DNA of 64,000 nt from Solirubrobacter deserti (GTDB lineage Bacteria > Actinomycetota > Thermoleophilia > Solirubrobacterales > Solirubrobacteraceae). Positions 1 through 11,367 of this stretch are shown here, one piece after another. The number at the start of each line of letters is the position of its first letter. Within the stretch, counting starts at the first letter, position 1. The stretch covers positions 38,925 to 102,924 of the forward strand of contig NZ_JAPCID010000027.1 in the NCBI RefSeq assembly GCF_027587175.1, in the 5' to 3' direction. A program made the translations under genes and the position numbers. Under the pieces are notes generated by a model, which saw only the letters and a program-made list of their open reading frames with translations, made no database searches and was not told the origin of the DNA.

Positions 1-859
1 CGGCGCGCAGGTACGCCTCGTCGCCGCCGCGGGCGCGCTCGAGCACGTCAGGGTGCCGGACGAGCAGGTCGAGCGCCCACGCCAGACCGGTCGCCGTGGT
101 CTCGTGGCCGGCGAGCAGCAGCGTCATGAGCTGGTCGCGGATCTCCTCGTCCGCCATGCCGCTGCCGTCCTCGAAGCGGGCCTGGACGAGCAGCGAACAG
201 ATGTCCTGCCCCGGCGCCTGCCGCCGCGCGGCGATCTCCTCGAGCAGGAGGCCGTTGAGGTCGCGCGCCATCTGGTGCAGCCGCTCCAGCGGCGCCGTCC
301 GGCCGAACAGCACCTGGACCTGCAAGGACATCGACGTCGTCGCCGCCAGCAGCTCTCCGAGCAGCTGGTGCAGCCGCGCGCGGCGCGCCGGATCCTCGAC
401 GCCGAAGACGGCCTGGAGGATGACGTCGAGCGTGATCGACTGCATCGACCCGTGGACCGAGAACGCGCGGCCGACGGGCCAGGACGCCAGCGCCCGCTCG
501 GTCGCCTCGCGCATGATCGGCTCGTACGCGCGCATCCGGTCCCCGCGGAACGGCGGCAGCATCACCTTCCGGCGCGAAAGGTGCTCATCGCCCTCCAGCA
601 GCAACAGCGACCGTGCGCCGACCAGCGGCTTGAGCGTGATCTGCCGCCCCGGCGGCATCCGGTGCCCGCGCTCGCCGTACAGCGCCCGCAGCACGTCCGG
701 GTGCGAGACGATCACCAGCGGCGTCTTGAAGCCGCGGAACATGACCTGGAACGCGTCGCCGTAACGGCGCCGGTTGTCCTCGAGAAAGCGGATCGGCCGC
801 GCGAGCCAGCGCGCGGTCTGCCAAGCAGCCGACTCAGTCGGTCCGGGAACGGCGGTCAT
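1..859 (-). CDS. Cytochrome P450, C-terminus cut by the window edge
   Basis: Translating the minus strand from the ATG at 859 gives about 286 residues of a cytochrome P450, a haem monooxygenase. The N-terminal helices and the C-helix stretch (EGDEHLSRRKVMLPPF) are typical, and the I-helix oxygen-activation motif AGHETT lies near the visible end. The ExxR and haem-cysteine motifs would lie beyond base 1, so the gene is partial only because of the window. Its ATG overlaps the amidase stop codon (ATGA), so the two are probably translationally coupled at the tail of the monooxygenase run. The substrate cannot be told. The family call is secure. Confidence 0.9.
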   Translation of the reverse strand, partial: MTAVPGPTESAAWQTARWLARPIRFLEDNRRRYGDAFQVMFRGFKTPLVIVSHPDVLRALYGERGHRMPPGRQITLKPLVGARSLLLLEGDEHLSRRKVMLPPFRGDRMRAYEPIMREATERALASWPVGRAFSVHGSMQSITLDVILQAVFGVEDPARRARLHQLLGELLAATTSMSLQVQVLFGRTAPLERLHQMARDLNGLLLEEIAARRQAPGQDICSLLVQARFEDGSGMADEEIRDQLMTLLLAGHETTATGLAWALDLLVRHPDVLERARGGDEAYLRA

Positions 860-1971
860 GGAGCAACGTAGCCTCCCAGAGCCCGCTGCAGGACACCACC
901 GGCAGCCAGCGCGACCTCATCCTCCCACGGCCGCGCCGCGACCTGCACGCCGATCGGCAGCCCGTCCGCGCTCGCGCCGCAGCGCACGGTCGCCGCCGGC
1001 CACCCGGTCAGATTGTGCACGTTCGTGTAGTGGGTCCGGTCGGGCGCACCGGTCAGCGCGCCGTGCAGCGGCGCCGGATCCGGGAACACGGGGGAGAGCA
1101 GCAGGTCGCACGTCTCGCCGAAGCGCCGCCACTGCTCGCGGAACGCGTCCCAGCGCCGCAGCACGTCGTAGCCCACGGCACCGTCGCCGTAGGACTTCCA
1201 GATGGCCACCGTGAGTTCGTGGCCGCCGCGTGGGATCGACACCGGCTCCGCGCCCAGCACCTCGGCCGCCGCGCGCACCACGCTCGCGGTCTCCGCAGAC
1301 ACGTCGTCGTCCAGCCACAGGCCCACGCGAAGCGACGGCGCTTTCCTAAAGAGGGACTGTCCCTCTTTAGGAAAGTCAGGCATGCCTAAACCGGGCCGGG
1401 GGCGGTCCTCGATGATCGACAGCACCAGCGCGACGTCCGCGACCGACCGTGCCAGCACGCCGACCTGCGTCCGCGGGTCGCTCATCGCCGCGATCGGTCC
1501 GAGGTCGTCCACGACCCCGTCCACCGGCACCCGGCCCGCGGTCGGCTTCAGCGCCGCGAGCCCGCAGAAGTGCGCGGGCAGCCGGACCGAGGCGCCCGAG
1601 TCCGACCCGAGCCCGAACCGCGACTCGCCGCTCGCGACCGCCGCCGCCTCACCGCCGGAAGACCCACCGACCGTGCGCGACCGGTCGTACGGGTTCGACG
1701 TGCGCCCGAACACGTCGTTGACGGTCTCGATCCCGCCGCCGTAGGGCGGGAGGTTCGTCTTGCCGATCAGCTCCGCGCCGGCGTCGAGCAACCGCGCGAC
1801 GGCCGGCGCCGTCCGCGACGACACCGGCGCGTTCGCGTGGACCCCCAAAGACAGCGGCCAGCCCGCGACCTCGATGTTGTCCTTGACCGAGAACGGGACG
1901 CCCGACAGCGGGCCCGGCCGCGGCGGACCGGGCTCACGTCGAGAAACGAAGGCATTAGTCACAATCGGCAC
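856..1971 (-). CDS. Amidase-signature family hydrolase, short N-terminus
   Basis: Amidase-signature enzymes hydrolyse amides through a Lys-cisSer-Ser triad. All three elements are visible: Lys30 in SVKDN, the GGSSGGE serines near 104-105, and Ser128 in GASVR. The protein has 371 residues and starts at a GTG almost directly at the NAFV stretch. The N-terminal helix that normally precedes this in the family is absent, and a palindromic repeat sits immediately upstream. A second copy of that repeat is read in frame at about residues 199-211, in a variable loop, encoding FPKEGQSLFRK. Substrate unknown; enzyme probably functional, because the catalytic residues are intact. Confidence 0.87.
   Translation of the reverse strand: MPIVTNAFVSRREPGPPRPGPLSGVPFSVKDNIEVAGWPLSLGVHANAPVSSRTAPAVARLLDAGAELIGKTNLPPYGGGIETVNDVFGRTSNPYDRSRTVGGSSGGEAAAVASGESRFGLGSDSGASVRLPAHFCGLAALKPTAGRVPVDGVVDDLGPIAAMSDPRTQVGVLARSVADVALVLSIIEDRPRPGLGMPDFPKEGQSLFRKAPSLRVGLWLDDDVSAETASVVRAAAEVLGAEPVSIPRGGHELTVAIWKSYGDGAVGYDVLRRWDAFREQWRRFGETCDLLLSPVFPDPAPLHGALTGAPDRTHYTNVHNLTGWPAATVRCGASADGLPIGVQVAARPWEDEVALAAGGVLQRALGGYVAP
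1341..1399. repeat. Palindromic repeat, copy A, in frame inside the amidase
   Basis: A perfect palindrome with 17-base arms (CTTTCCTAAAGAGGGAC and its complement) around a single central T spans 1341-1375. It is followed by a tail of about 20 bases containing CCTAAA that is also conserved in copy B. The element lies in the amidase reading frame without breaking it. It resembles REP-type small palindromic repeats. No transposase of the REP-associated type is in the window. Confidence 0.85.
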
Positions 1972-1972
1972 G

Positions 1973-3670
<1,698 letters not shown>

Positions 3671-3685
3671 CTATGTCCTCCGAGC

Positions 3686-4714
3686 TCAGGCCGGGACGAG
3701 AATCCCGCGGCCCTGCAGCCGTCCGTTGTCCAGATCCGCCATCGCGTCGTTGATGGCGTCGAGCGGGTACTGCGAGGTGTGCAGCTTGACCTTGCCCTGC
3801 GCGGTCAGGGTCATCAGGTCCTGTAGGTCGACGTAGGTCCCGACGAGGTTCCCGATGAAGGAGATCTCGCGCGAGATGATGTCGATCGTCGGCACGTTGA
3901 TGTTCTCTCCGTAGCCGATCACGTAGTAGAAGCCGCCGTCCATCACCATCTCGACGCCGTCCTCGATCGCGCCCTTCTCACCGACGAAGTCGATGATCGC
4001 GTCGGCGCCCATCCCGTCGGTCAGCTCGCGCACGAGCTCCCGCTGCGAGCCGTCCACCTTCACGGTGTGGTCGGCGCCCGTCTCGCGCGCCAGCTCGAGC
4101 GCCTGCTCGGACGGGTCGATGACGATGATCTCGGTCGGCGTGTAGGCCTTCAGGCACTGAATGCCGATGTGGCCGAGCCCGCCGGCGCCGATCACCACGG
4201 CCTTCGTGCCCGCGCCCAGCACGGGGATCGCCTTCTTGACGGCATGGATCGCCGTCAACCCCGCGTCCGCCAGCGCCGCGATGTCCGTCGGGTGCAGCGA
4301 CGGATCGAGCTTGATGACGGAGCGAGCGCTCGTGTGCAGGAACTGCGCGAAGCCACCGTCGCGCCCGATGCCCGGGAACTCGCCGTTGACGCAGTGCATG
4401 TCGTCGCCCTTGCGGCACGGCCGGCACAGCCCGCACGAGATGAACGGGTGGACGATCACGGTGTCGCCGACCTCGACGTTGGTCACGCCGGAGCCCACCT
4501 CGTGGATCCAGCCCGCGTTCTCGTGCCCGGGCACGTACGGCAGCGCCACGCCCGACTTCTCCGCCCACTGGCCTTCCTGGATGTGCAGGTCGGTGCGGCA
4601 CAGCCCCGCGGCGCCGATCCTGACGATCACGTCGTAGGGACCCACGATCTTCGGCTCGTCGATCTCCTCGACCTTCAACGCCTCGTGGTAGTTGTGCAGA
4701 CGCGCGGCAATCAT
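3686..4714 (-). CDS. Zinc-dependent NAD(P) alcohol dehydrogenase
   Basis: A 342-residue medium-chain dehydrogenase. Catalytic zinc ligands are Cys39, His64 and Glu65 (GHE). The structural zinc is held by Cys94, 97, 100 and 108, and the Rossmann motif is GAGGLGHIG. In the monooxygenase cluster it would oxidise the alcohol made by the hydroxylase, for example 2-propanol to acetone or 1-propanol to propanal; which one is inference. The start at 4714 is chosen because its ATG overlaps the stop of the preceding DUF59 gene (ATGA); an in-frame upstream extension has no support. Confidence 0.92.
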   Translation of the reverse strand: MIAARLHNYHEALKVEEIDEPKIVGPYDVIVRIGAAGLCRTDLHIQEGQWAEKSGVALPYVPGHENAGWIHEVGSGVTNVEVGDTVIVHPFISCGLCRPCRKGDDMHCVNGEFPGIGRDGGFAQFLHTSARSVIKLDPSLHPTDIAALADAGLTAIHAVKKAIPVLGAGTKAVVIGAGGLGHIGIQCLKAYTPTEIIVIDPSEQALELARETGADHTVKVDGSQRELVRELTDGMGADAIIDFVGEKGAIEDGVEMVMDGGFYYVIGYGENINVPTIDIISREISFIGNLVGTYVDLQDLMTLTAQGKVKLHTSQYPLDAINDAMADLDNGRLQGRGILVPA

Positions 4715-5352
4715 GCGGCAGCTTCCTCCCCGTATCGAACTCGCAGCAGATCGCGGCACAGATGGCCGTTGGTCTCCAGGGACAGCGCGGTCATCGACGC
4801 CATCCGCCGGAAGCGCACATCGGTCGCGTCGACCGGCACGCCGTCGCCGGTGACGAACGGCGCGGCCTCGTCGGACGCGTCGATCCCGAGCGCCCGCCGC
4901 AGCTCACGGCAGCGGTCGGCCTCCGGCCCGTGCAGGTCGCCCAGCCGTCGCGGCACCTCGGACAGCAACCGCGACTGCCGGGCGAGCAACGCCTTGCGCT
5001 GAAACAGCGCGCGCAGTGCGTCCAGCTCCCCGCGCGTCTCCCCGGGAAACGCGTCGCTGAACGATCCGCCGGCGTTGACGGTGGCGTTGATCTCGGCCCC
5101 CGTGTAGTGATCCTCGAGCACGACGTCCACGGACGTCACGCCCTCCAGTCGCCACAGCGCGCGGGAGGCGTCCGCGGCCATCAGGAACGCGAAGTTGGGC
5201 GCGCACTGGGGCGTCGGCAACCGGAGGCGGACCGCCACGGAACCACCGTCCACGGCCACGGAGCCGACGAAGCCGAGCGTGGTGATCGGCTCGTCGAGCT
5301 CCGGGTCGTAGACCGTCCCGAGCGCCTCGAGGACTCGGGGGCGCGTGATCAT
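4711..5352 (-). CDS. DUF59/MIP18-family protein of the monooxygenase cluster
   Basis: A 213-residue protein whose first 100 residues form a DUF59 (MIP18/PaaD-like) domain: VYDPELDEPITTLGFV, then PTPQCAPNFAFLMAAD with the family cysteine. DUF59 proteins take part in iron-sulfur or metal-centre assembly. The remaining 110 residues are helical and unassigned. It overlaps the amidohydrolase upstream and the alcohol dehydrogenase downstream by four bases each, so it belongs to the same transcript. A plausible role is metal-centre assembly for the diiron hydroxylase or the reductase; that is inference from context. Confidence 0.83.
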   Translation of the reverse strand: MITRPRVLEALGTVYDPELDEPITTLGFVGSVAVDGGSVAVRLRLPTPQCAPNFAFLMAADASRALWRLEGVTSVDVVLEDHYTGAEINATVNAGGSFSDAFPGETRGELDALRALFQRKALLARQSRLLSEVPRRLGDLHGPEADRCRELRRALGIDASDEAAPFVTGDGVPVDATDVRFRRMASMTALSLETNGHLCRDLLRVRYGEEAAA

Positions 5353-6401
5353 GGGTGAACCGCGACCGCGCTCTCTTCGCGCGCCGGCTCCTCCGGCGGC
5401 ACCGGGATCCGGTACTCCTCGGGGACCTCGATGTCGTAGAGCTTCGCCGCGTTGAGGCCGAGGATCTTCTTCTTGCCCTCGACGCCGAGCCGCGGGAAGT
5501 CCGAGAACGCCTCGTCGTCGGGCATCTCCCAGTCGACGAAGCCCTCGATCTGCCACTTCGGCTCCCAGATCGCGTAGTCGGAGCCGAACAGCATCTTGTC
5601 CTCGCCGACCCAGAACAGCAGCTCGCCCATGACCTTCGCGAAGAACTTCGGGCGCGCGTGCATCAGGCCGCCGATCACCACCGACAGGCCCGCGTAGACG
5701 TTGGGCTCCTGCGTCGCCATGAAGCAGAAGTCCTCGATCCGCGGCAGGCCGACGTGCTCGACGATGAAGTTCAGCTCGCCGTTGTAGTCGGTCGCGACGT
5801 GGTCGACGTCGGACACGTCGAAGGAGTCCTTGTCCAGCGGCCAGATCGTCGGGCCCTTGTGGACGTGGATGTTCTTGATGCCGAGCTCGACGCACTTGTC
5901 GAAGAACGGCCGCGCTTCGGGGTCGGTCAGCTTCCAGCCGCGCGAGCCGTTGTTCCACTCGGCGGTGTAGAGCTTGAGCCCCTTGATGCCGTACTTGGCG
6001 TGATCGGCCTCGAGCTGCTCCAGGCCGGCCTCGCCGTCACGCGGGTCAAAGCGCCCGTTGACCATGAGCTTGCCCGGGAAGCGGTCCAGCAGCGACCCGT
6101 TCTGCTCGATGTCGTTGAAGCCGGTCGTGTACCACTCCTTCAGGTACGTCGACTGGAAGATCGCCCGGTCGACGTAGCCCTCGGTGAACACGTCCTTCTC
6201 GAAGTCCTCGACCGAGTACTTCTGGAAGTGCTCGAGCGTCCAGTGCGTGTCCGCCGGCCCGAGGCCCTGATAGGCGTGGAAGCACTCGATCCAGCCCTTG
6301 GCGAACTCCTCCTGGCCCTTCACCCAGTTCGCCGGCGAGGCGTCCCAGAAGTGCAGGTGGCTGTCGACGATGAAGTACTTCTCCCCGTCCTTCTCGTACA
6401 T
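5349..6401 (-). CDS. Amidohydrolase family protein of the monooxygenase cluster
   Basis: A 350-residue TIM-barrel metal hydrolase of the amidohydrolase-2 type. The metal-binding DSHLHFWD motif is at the N-terminus, NIHVHKGP and a late GSDYAIWEP carry the remaining ligands. Homologues sit next to prmD/mimD in actinobacterial propane and ketone monooxygenase clusters, where they are needed for an active enzyme although the reaction is unclear. It lies 15 bases after prmD and overlaps the DUF59 gene by four bases. Confidence 0.88.
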   Translation of the reverse strand: MYEKDGEKYFIVDSHLHFWDASPANWVKGQEEFAKGWIECFHAYQGLGPADTHWTLEHFQKYSVEDFEKDVFTEGYVDRAIFQSTYLKEWYTTGFNDIEQNGSLLDRFPGKLMVNGRFDPRDGEAGLEQLEADHAKYGIKGLKLYTAEWNNGSRGWKLTDPEARPFFDKCVELGIKNIHVHKGPTIWPLDKDSFDVSDVDHVATDYNGELNFIVEHVGLPRIEDFCFMATQEPNVYAGLSVVIGGLMHARPKFFAKVMGELLFWVGEDKMLFGSDYAIWEPKWQIEGFVDWEMPDDEAFSDFPRLGVEGKKKILGLNAAKLYDIEVPEEYRIPVPPEEPAREESAVAVHP

Positions 6402-6416
6402 CCGCTCTCCTCCGTC

Positions 6417-6761
6417 CTACTCGACGACTTGGAGGTCGAAGTCGATGTACTCGGCCGCGTCCTCCGGATTGGCGAACAGCAACACGCGATCGTCGAGGAC
6501 AACCATACGCCCATAGTGCGTGGACATGATCTCTTCGAAGTCGTCGTTGCCGAAGTCGTCCCAGCCGAGGGCCTCGGCGATCTCCTCGTAGTCGAAGTCG
6601 ATCTTGTTGACGCCGTCGACGCGGATCATCGACGGCAGCTCCGTGACGGTCACGTTGTCCTTGTCGCGCATGACGTTCGCGACCACGTAGCCGACCTGGT
6701 TGTTCATCAACGTCACGCCCGCCTTGTTGGACGGCGTGGCGTCCGCTTGGAAGTGCGTCAT
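6417..6761 (-). CDS. prmD: Propane/ketone monooxygenase coupling (regulatory) protein
   Basis: A 114-residue protein of the MmoB/DmpM family. These small cofactorless proteins bind the hydroxylase and tune oxygen activation and electron transfer. The core [20 protein letters not shown] and the segment [14 protein letters not shown] match this family. Gene order (large subunit, reductase, small subunit, coupling protein) is that of prmABCD/mimABCD. It lies three bases after prmC in the same direction. Confidence 0.92.
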   Translation of the reverse strand: MTHFQADATPSNKAGVTLMNNQVGYVVANVMRDKDNVTVTELPSMIRVDGVNKIDFDYEEIAEALGWDDFGNDDFEEIMSTHYGRMVVLDDRVLLFANPEDAAEYIDFDLQVVE

Positions 6762-6764
6762 GCG

Positions 6765-7847
6765 CTAGGCCTCCAGTCCGATGTCCGCCAGCAGCGCCTG
6801 CTGACGCGCCTTCGAGCGCTCGAGCGAGTCCTCGAAGCGCACGACCTTCTCCGAGATCTGCGACCAGATCGGCTGCAGCGTGCGGGCGGCGTTCTCCGCC
6901 GCCGCGTTCCACGTCGACAGCCACTGGCGCAGCTGCGCCTGGTTCGCCGCGCCGTGCTCGGCGTCGTCGGTGAGCATCCGGAACAGCACGCGCGCGCCGC
7001 GCTGCTCGCGGGCGGCGTCGGACTCTCCGGCGCCCATGATCGTCGGCGTGACGAAGTCGCCGTGCAGCGCCGCGACCTGCATCACGAAGCCCGACCGGAA
7101 CAGCTCCCCCAGCATCGGCTCGAACACGACCGAGGTGGCGAACCACTGCTCGGCCCAGTCGCGGGTGGCGGTGAGCTGCTCGACGAACTCGCGCGTCGGC
7201 TGCCAGACCGGATCCTCCTGCCAGGTCTGCCGGTGGATCGAGCCGTCGAAGCCGTCGATCTCCTCGCTCAGCGCGAGGTTGTAGAGGATCAGGTCCTGCG
7301 CGAAGCGCAGCTTGTGGACGGCGCCGACCGCCATCGCGTTGTTGATCATGTTCGTCGGCGCGTCGCGCTGCGCGGGCGTGTAGACGTGCAGCCCGATGCC
7401 GTGCTCGGCGTGCGCCCACGCGAACACGTGCCGCTCGAGCACCTTCACCCACGCGGGGTCGAAGGCCGCGTACACGCCCGCGGTGCGGCCGTGCTCGATG
7501 TTCTGCGAGATCTGGCGGACGACGTTCGCGTTGTTGCGATAGATCGTCTGCTCCCACTCCTCGTTCGGGTCGAGGAACTGGTGCCAGTTCGAGGACTTGA
7601 GTGCGGTCCACTCCTGCGGGTAGCCGCCGACACCGTTCGCGAACTCGTACACCCAGCCCTGGGAGAGGTGGCGGGCGGGGTCGGGCTGGACGTCGACCGT
7701 GACGTCCTCATAGACCGTCGCGCGCCGCTTGCGCGGAGTGAAGTAGTTGTAGCTCCGGCTCTGCCAGGACGGGAACTCCTTGGCGCCCGCCTCGGCGTCC
7801 GTGAACGCAGGCTTGGGGACGCTGCGTTCCTTGACCTCTGTGGCCAT
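6765..7847 (-). CDS. prmC: Propane/ketone monooxygenase hydroxylase small subunit
   Basis: A 360-residue beta subunit of a soluble diiron monooxygenase (TmoE/MmoY-like). It has the ferritin-like helical fold but no iron ligands of its own. Recognisable stretches are SRSYNYFTPRKRRATVYEDV near the N-terminus and HVFAWAHAEHGIGLHVY in the middle. It pairs with PrmA in the hydroxylase. The ATG at 7847 follows the reductase stop by nine bases. Confidence 0.93.
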   Translation of the reverse strand: MATEVKERSVPKPAFTDAEAGAKEFPSWQSRSYNYFTPRKRRATVYEDVTVDVQPDPARHLSQGWVYEFANGVGGYPQEWTALKSSNWHQFLDPNEEWEQTIYRNNANVVRQISQNIEHGRTAGVYAAFDPAWVKVLERHVFAWAHAEHGIGLHVYTPAQRDAPTNMINNAMAVGAVHKLRFAQDLILYNLALSEEIDGFDGSIHRQTWQEDPVWQPTREFVEQLTATRDWAEQWFATSVVFEPMLGELFRSGFVMQVAALHGDFVTPTIMGAGESDAAREQRGARVLFRMLTDDAEHGAANQAQLRQWLSTWNAAAENAARTLQPIWSQISEKVVRFEDSLERSKARQQALLADIGLEA

Positions 7848-7856
7848 CCGGCCTCC

Positions 7857-8855
7857 TCACTGGTCCGCGGTGGTGGTGAACTTGTCGTAGTAGATGTGCG
7901 CCTCGGGCACGCCCTTGGCCTCCAGCAGCGCGATGGCCGCCTCGACCATCGGCGGCGGGCCGCAGACGTAGGCGTCGACCTCGGCGATGTCGCCCTCCAG
8001 GCGGGAGACGACATCGGTGATCAGCCCGCACTCGCCCCTCCAGCCGTTGCTGTTCTCGCTGCAGGCGGGCACGAAGCCGCATTCGAGCGAGGCCAGCTCG
8101 TCCAGCTGGAACAGGTCGGCCTCGGTGCGCGCGCCGTAGTAGTAGGCCCGAGCGCGCTCGGACCCGCTCTCACGCAGGGAGCGCAGCAGGGAGAGGATCG
8201 GCGCCATGCCCGCGCCGCCGCCGATGAACAGCAGCCGGCGCGGGGAGCTGGGGCGCAGGGTGAAGACGCCGTAGGGGCCGGTGACGTTGAGCTCGTCCCC
8301 CGGCCGGATCGAGCCGTCCGCGAGCTGGCCGCTGAACCTGCCGCCCTCGTAGTGCTTGATCATGAACTCGAGCGTGTCCGGGTCCGTGTTGGCCATCGAG
8401 AACGAGCGGTGCAGCTCGGTGCCCGGGATCTGGATGTCCACGTACTGGCCGGGCTTGAACTCGAAGGGCTCGGACGGCTTGAGCGTGAGCGAGTAGATGT
8501 CGGAGGTGAGCTTGGCCACCGACACCACCGACGTGGAAATCGTCCGCGGCGGCACGCCACCGTGGATGATCTCCTCGTCGTAGTTGATGAGCTCGATCTC
8601 GAGGTCCGAGTAGGGGTGGGCGCGGCACAGCAGCGTCCACCCCTCGGCCTCCTCGAAGTCGGGGAGCGCGAACGTCGAGTAGCGGTCCAGATCGACCTCG
8701 CCGTCGAGGATGAACGACTTGCACGCCGAGCACTGACCCTCCTTGCAGCCGTGCATCAGCATGATGCCCTGCTGGAAGGCGGCGTTGAGGATGGTCTCTT
8801 CCTCGTCGACCTCGATCTCGATGCCGACGGGCTCGAAGCGCACGGTGTGCTTCAT
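7857..8855 (-). CDS. prmB: Propane/ketone monooxygenase reductase (2Fe-2S, FAD, NADH)
   Basis: A 332-residue reductase that passes electrons from NADH through FAD and a 2Fe-2S cluster to the diiron hydroxylase. The plant-type ferredoxin domain has Cys37, Cys42, Cys45 and Cys77. The FAD-binding motif RSFSMAN lies near residue 150 and the nucleotide-binding segment GGGAGMAPILSLL near 215. It sits between the large and small hydroxylase subunits, as in prmABCD/mimABCD, and begins nine bases after prmA. Confidence 0.94.
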   Translation of the reverse strand: MKHTVRFEPVGIEIEVDEEETILNAAFQQGIMLMHGCKEGQCSACKSFILDGEVDLDRYSTFALPDFEEAEGWTLLCRAHPYSDLEIELINYDEEIIHGGVPPRTISTSVVSVAKLTSDIYSLTLKPSEPFEFKPGQYVDIQIPGTELHRSFSMANTDPDTLEFMIKHYEGGRFSGQLADGSIRPGDELNVTGPYGVFTLRPSSPRRLLFIGGGAGMAPILSLLRSLRESGSERARAYYYGARTEADLFQLDELASLECGFVPACSENSNGWRGECGLITDVVSRLEGDIAEVDAYVCGPPPMVEAAIALLEAKGVPEAHIYYDKFTTTADQ

Positions 8856-8864
8856 CGCTGATCC

Positions 8865-10514
8865 CTACGCGGCCGCCGGCCGCCCGGCCGGGCCTCCGCG
8901 CTTGTACTGGGCCATGTGGGCCTCACGCTCCTCCGGCGACATCTCGTTCAGCAGCACGTTCGGGCTGTTGAGCGTGATCCCGCGGACCTCGTCGAGCGTC
9001 CACATCTCCTTCGGGTCCAGGTTCAGGTGCGGCTGCGGGATCAGCGTGTGGCCGTCGTCGCGGACGTAGCCGAGCGAGTCCTGCATGATCTCGGCGAGGT
9101 CCTTGCCGTGGTGGAGCGTCTCCCACTCGCGCATGCCGCCCAGCCGGCCCATGCTCGGCGTGTCACGGCCCTCGTACTGCGGCCGGAAGGCGACCTTGTC
9201 GGTCCAGTGGCAGGTCTGCGAGCAGTACGTGCGCACCTGGCCGTCGACCTCGTCCATGACCGTGTCCTCGCGGATCAGGCACGGGACCATGCAGGTCCAG
9301 CAGCGGTGCGGGTACTGGTAGTTGGCCTCGGCCTCGAAGGCGATCGGCTTGTGGCCGTTCTTCTTGGAGAGCTCGGTGTACTTCTCCCACCAGCGGCCGT
9401 ACTTGTCGTACCAGCCGGGGTACTTGAACTCGAACCACTCGAAGTCGGAGTCGTCCATCCCGTCGATCCGCCAGTAGTTGGCGAACCAGCCCGTGGCGAA
9501 GAACTGGGCGACCTCGTGGATGTAGCCCTTGTTCCAGATCCGGTTCCAGGACTCCTCGACCAGGTCGTGCGGGATCGTGAGGCCGTACTTCTCCAGCGGG
9601 ACCAGGTAGGAGCGGTAGTAGTCGTCGTAGATCCAGCGCCGCCAGGCCTCCGCGTAGGACTCGCGGTCCTTGCGGCGGTCCTTGGTGCCGTACTCGATGA
9701 ACGTGCCGATGGCGGCGTCCACGACGGCGTGGTTGTTCCACCATGCGTAGCGCAGATCGCGCTCGAGCAGCTGGCGGTTGCGCTCGTCGGCGAGCGCCAT
9801 GAGGATGATCGAGTAGCCGTTGGAGATGTGGCGTGACTCGTCCGACTGGACGCTGTGGAAGACCGTCGGCAGCAGGTAGTCGCCGTTGGCCGCGGCCTCG
9901 CCCGGCATGGCGACGAACAGCACGTTGGTGAACGCGGTCTCGGCGACGATCGTCAGGTAGACGTTCGCGGCGGTGATCGCGTCACCGGTGATGAAGCCCT
10001 CGCCGAACTGGCGGCCGATCGTGCCGGCATAGCAGTTGGCGAAGCCCTTCTCGGTGAGGTCGAACCCGGCGGGGTCGATGTAGTGGTTCATGTACAGCCG
10101 CTTCAGGTTCATCTGAATCGTGCTGTGGCGGACCTCGTCGATCATCTGGATCGCGAGCCCGTTGTGGACCTCGGGGTTCGGCACCGCGTTGATGGCGAGC
10201 GGCATCGCCCGGGCGGCGCTGATCTCCGGGAACGGGATGATCGACAGGAACAGCTTCTGCCACTCCATCCAGCGCTCCTGGACCTGCCGGAACATGTTGC
10301 CCCGGATGGCGCCGTCCATCGCGCCGAAGACGCGGTTGTCCTTCTCCTCCTCCATCGGGAAGTAGGAGCGCAGGACCTGCTTGAGCGGGTCCTTCTTGGG
10401 CGCCTTCTCGAACGTGTAGTCGGTCGGGTACTTGTCGACCGGTTCCACGAAGGTGGGCTCCCAGGACAGCTCCTGGATCTTCTGATGGGCCTTTGTGATG
10501 CTGGCTCGGCTCAA
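8865..10514 (-). CDS. prmA: Propane/ketone monooxygenase hydroxylase large subunit
   Basis: A 549-residue diiron hydroxylase alpha subunit that activates O2 for oxidation of propane, acetone or similar small substrates. Probable iron ligands are Glu97, Glu127 and His130 (DEVRH), and Glu192, Glu226 and His229 (DESRH). The N-terminus [16 protein letters not shown] matches the conserved start of PrmA/MimA proteins, fixing the unusual TTG start at 10514. A strong AAAGGAGG precedes it. That ribosome site lies in the last codons of the IclR gene, whose TGA overlaps the TTG. Whether the natural substrate is propane, acetone or phenol cannot be told from sequence. Confidence 0.95.
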   Translation of the reverse strand: MSRASITKAHQKIQELSWEPTFVEPVDKYPTDYTFEKAPKKDPLKQVLRSYFPMEEEKDNRVFGAMDGAIRGNMFRQVQERWMEWQKLFLSIIPFPEISAARAMPLAINAVPNPEVHNGLAIQMIDEVRHSTIQMNLKRLYMNHYIDPAGFDLTEKGFANCYAGTIGRQFGEGFITGDAITAANVYLTIVAETAFTNVLFVAMPGEAAANGDYLLPTVFHSVQSDESRHISNGYSIILMALADERNRQLLERDLRYAWWNNHAVVDAAIGTFIEYGTKDRRKDRESYAEAWRRWIYDDYYRSYLVPLEKYGLTIPHDLVEESWNRIWNKGYIHEVAQFFATGWFANYWRIDGMDDSDFEWFEFKYPGWYDKYGRWWEKYTELSKKNGHKPIAFEAEANYQYPHRCWTCMVPCLIREDTVMDEVDGQVRTYCSQTCHWTDKVAFRPQYEGRDTPSMGRLGGMREWETLHHGKDLAEIMQDSLGYVRDDGHTLIPQPHLNLDPKEMWTLDEVRGITLNSPNVLLNEMSPEEREAHMAQYKRGGPAGRPAAA

Positions 10515-11335
10515 GGCCGCCTCCTTTGGAAACGTCGTCCCTGGAGAGCAGTTACGTGGGCGTGTGGGCCGTGATCAAGTTCGGCCCGGATCTCGGCAGA
10601 TCGTTGGAATCCGACGACGTCGCGGAGCGTCTCCTCGAGCTGCTCGCGTTCGTGGTCGAAGGCCCGCCTGGACATCGAGATGCCGACCGCGCCGAGGAAG
10701 CGGCGGTCGTGGTCGAGCACGGGCGCGGCCAGACAGCAGAAGTCGCGCTCGAACTCCTCGCGCTCCTGGGCGACGCCCGTGAGGCGGACCCGGCGCAGCT
10801 CCTCGTGCAGCGCGTCGGGCTCCGTGATGGTCGCGGCGGTGAAGCGTTTGAGGCCGGCGTGCGCGTAGGCGTCGACCGCGGATCGCGGGCCGAGCGCGAG
10901 CACGACCTTGCCCAGCGCCAGCGCGTGCGCGTTGTCGGCGATCTCCGGGCTCATCCCGGGCAGCTTCGGCATGCCCTGCAGGCCGCGCTCGAGCACGATC
11001 CGCAGCTCGTTGTCGCGCAGGACGGCCAGATAGGCCCGCTTGTGCGTACGCGCGAGGAGGTCGTCGACGACGCCGCTGAGATCGTGGCGGTCGGACTCCT
11101 CGGCCACCGTCTCCCGGAATGCGGGAGAGAGCCTGTAGACGCCGCCCGTGTGGCGCTCGGCGACGCCCTCGTCGCACAGCGAGGCGAGCAGGTTGTAGGC
11201 CGTGCTCGAGCTCTTGCCGAGCGTCTCGGCCACCTGGTCCGCGCGGATGCCGTCGGGGGCACGGGCCAGCAGCCACGTGACACGCAGTGCCGCGCGCGCG
11301 GTGCTGAGGCCCCGATGTGTACGGGTCGCCTGCAT
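10511..11335 (-). CDS. IclR-family transcriptional regulator
   Basis: A 274-residue regulator. The N-terminal winged helix ([25 protein letters not shown], about residues 25-50) is followed by an IclR effector domain containing [26 protein letters not shown]. The start at 11335 is an ATG with GGAGG just upstream. The gene immediately precedes prmA, and its final codons contain the prmA ribosome site, so regulator and monooxygenase are almost certainly co-transcribed and translationally coupled. It probably senses the substrate or a catabolite of the pathway. Confidence 0.9.
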   Translation of the reverse strand: MQATRTHRGLSTARAALRVTWLLARAPDGIRADQVAETLGKSSSTAYNLLASLCDEGVAERHTGGVYRLSPAFRETVAEESDRHDLSGVVDDLLARTHKRAYLAVLRDNELRIVLERGLQGMPKLPGMSPEIADNAHALALGKVVLALGPRSAVDAYAHAGLKRFTAATITEPDALHEELRRVRLTGVAQEREEFERDFCCLAAPVLDHDRRFLGAVGISMSRRAFDHEREQLEETLRDVVGFQRSAEIRAELDHGPHAHVTALQGRRFQRRRP

Positions 11336-11367
11336 TCTCCTCCGCAGAGGAGTCCACCACCGGGGCG

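Noticed and set aside
3686..4714. Alcohol dehydrogenase as a mycofactocin-dependent (MDO-type) enzyme because mft genes are in the window
   Set aside because: The mft genes are over 30 kb away and the protein looks like an ordinary zinc enzyme with exchangeable NAD(P). No specific MDO feature was seen.
5355..8861. A 1168-codon open frame on the plus strand opposite the monooxygenase genes
   Set aside because: It is rich in Arg, Val, Leu, Asp and His without domain structure and runs opposite four well-supported genes. High GC content keeps antisense frames open, so it is a shadow.
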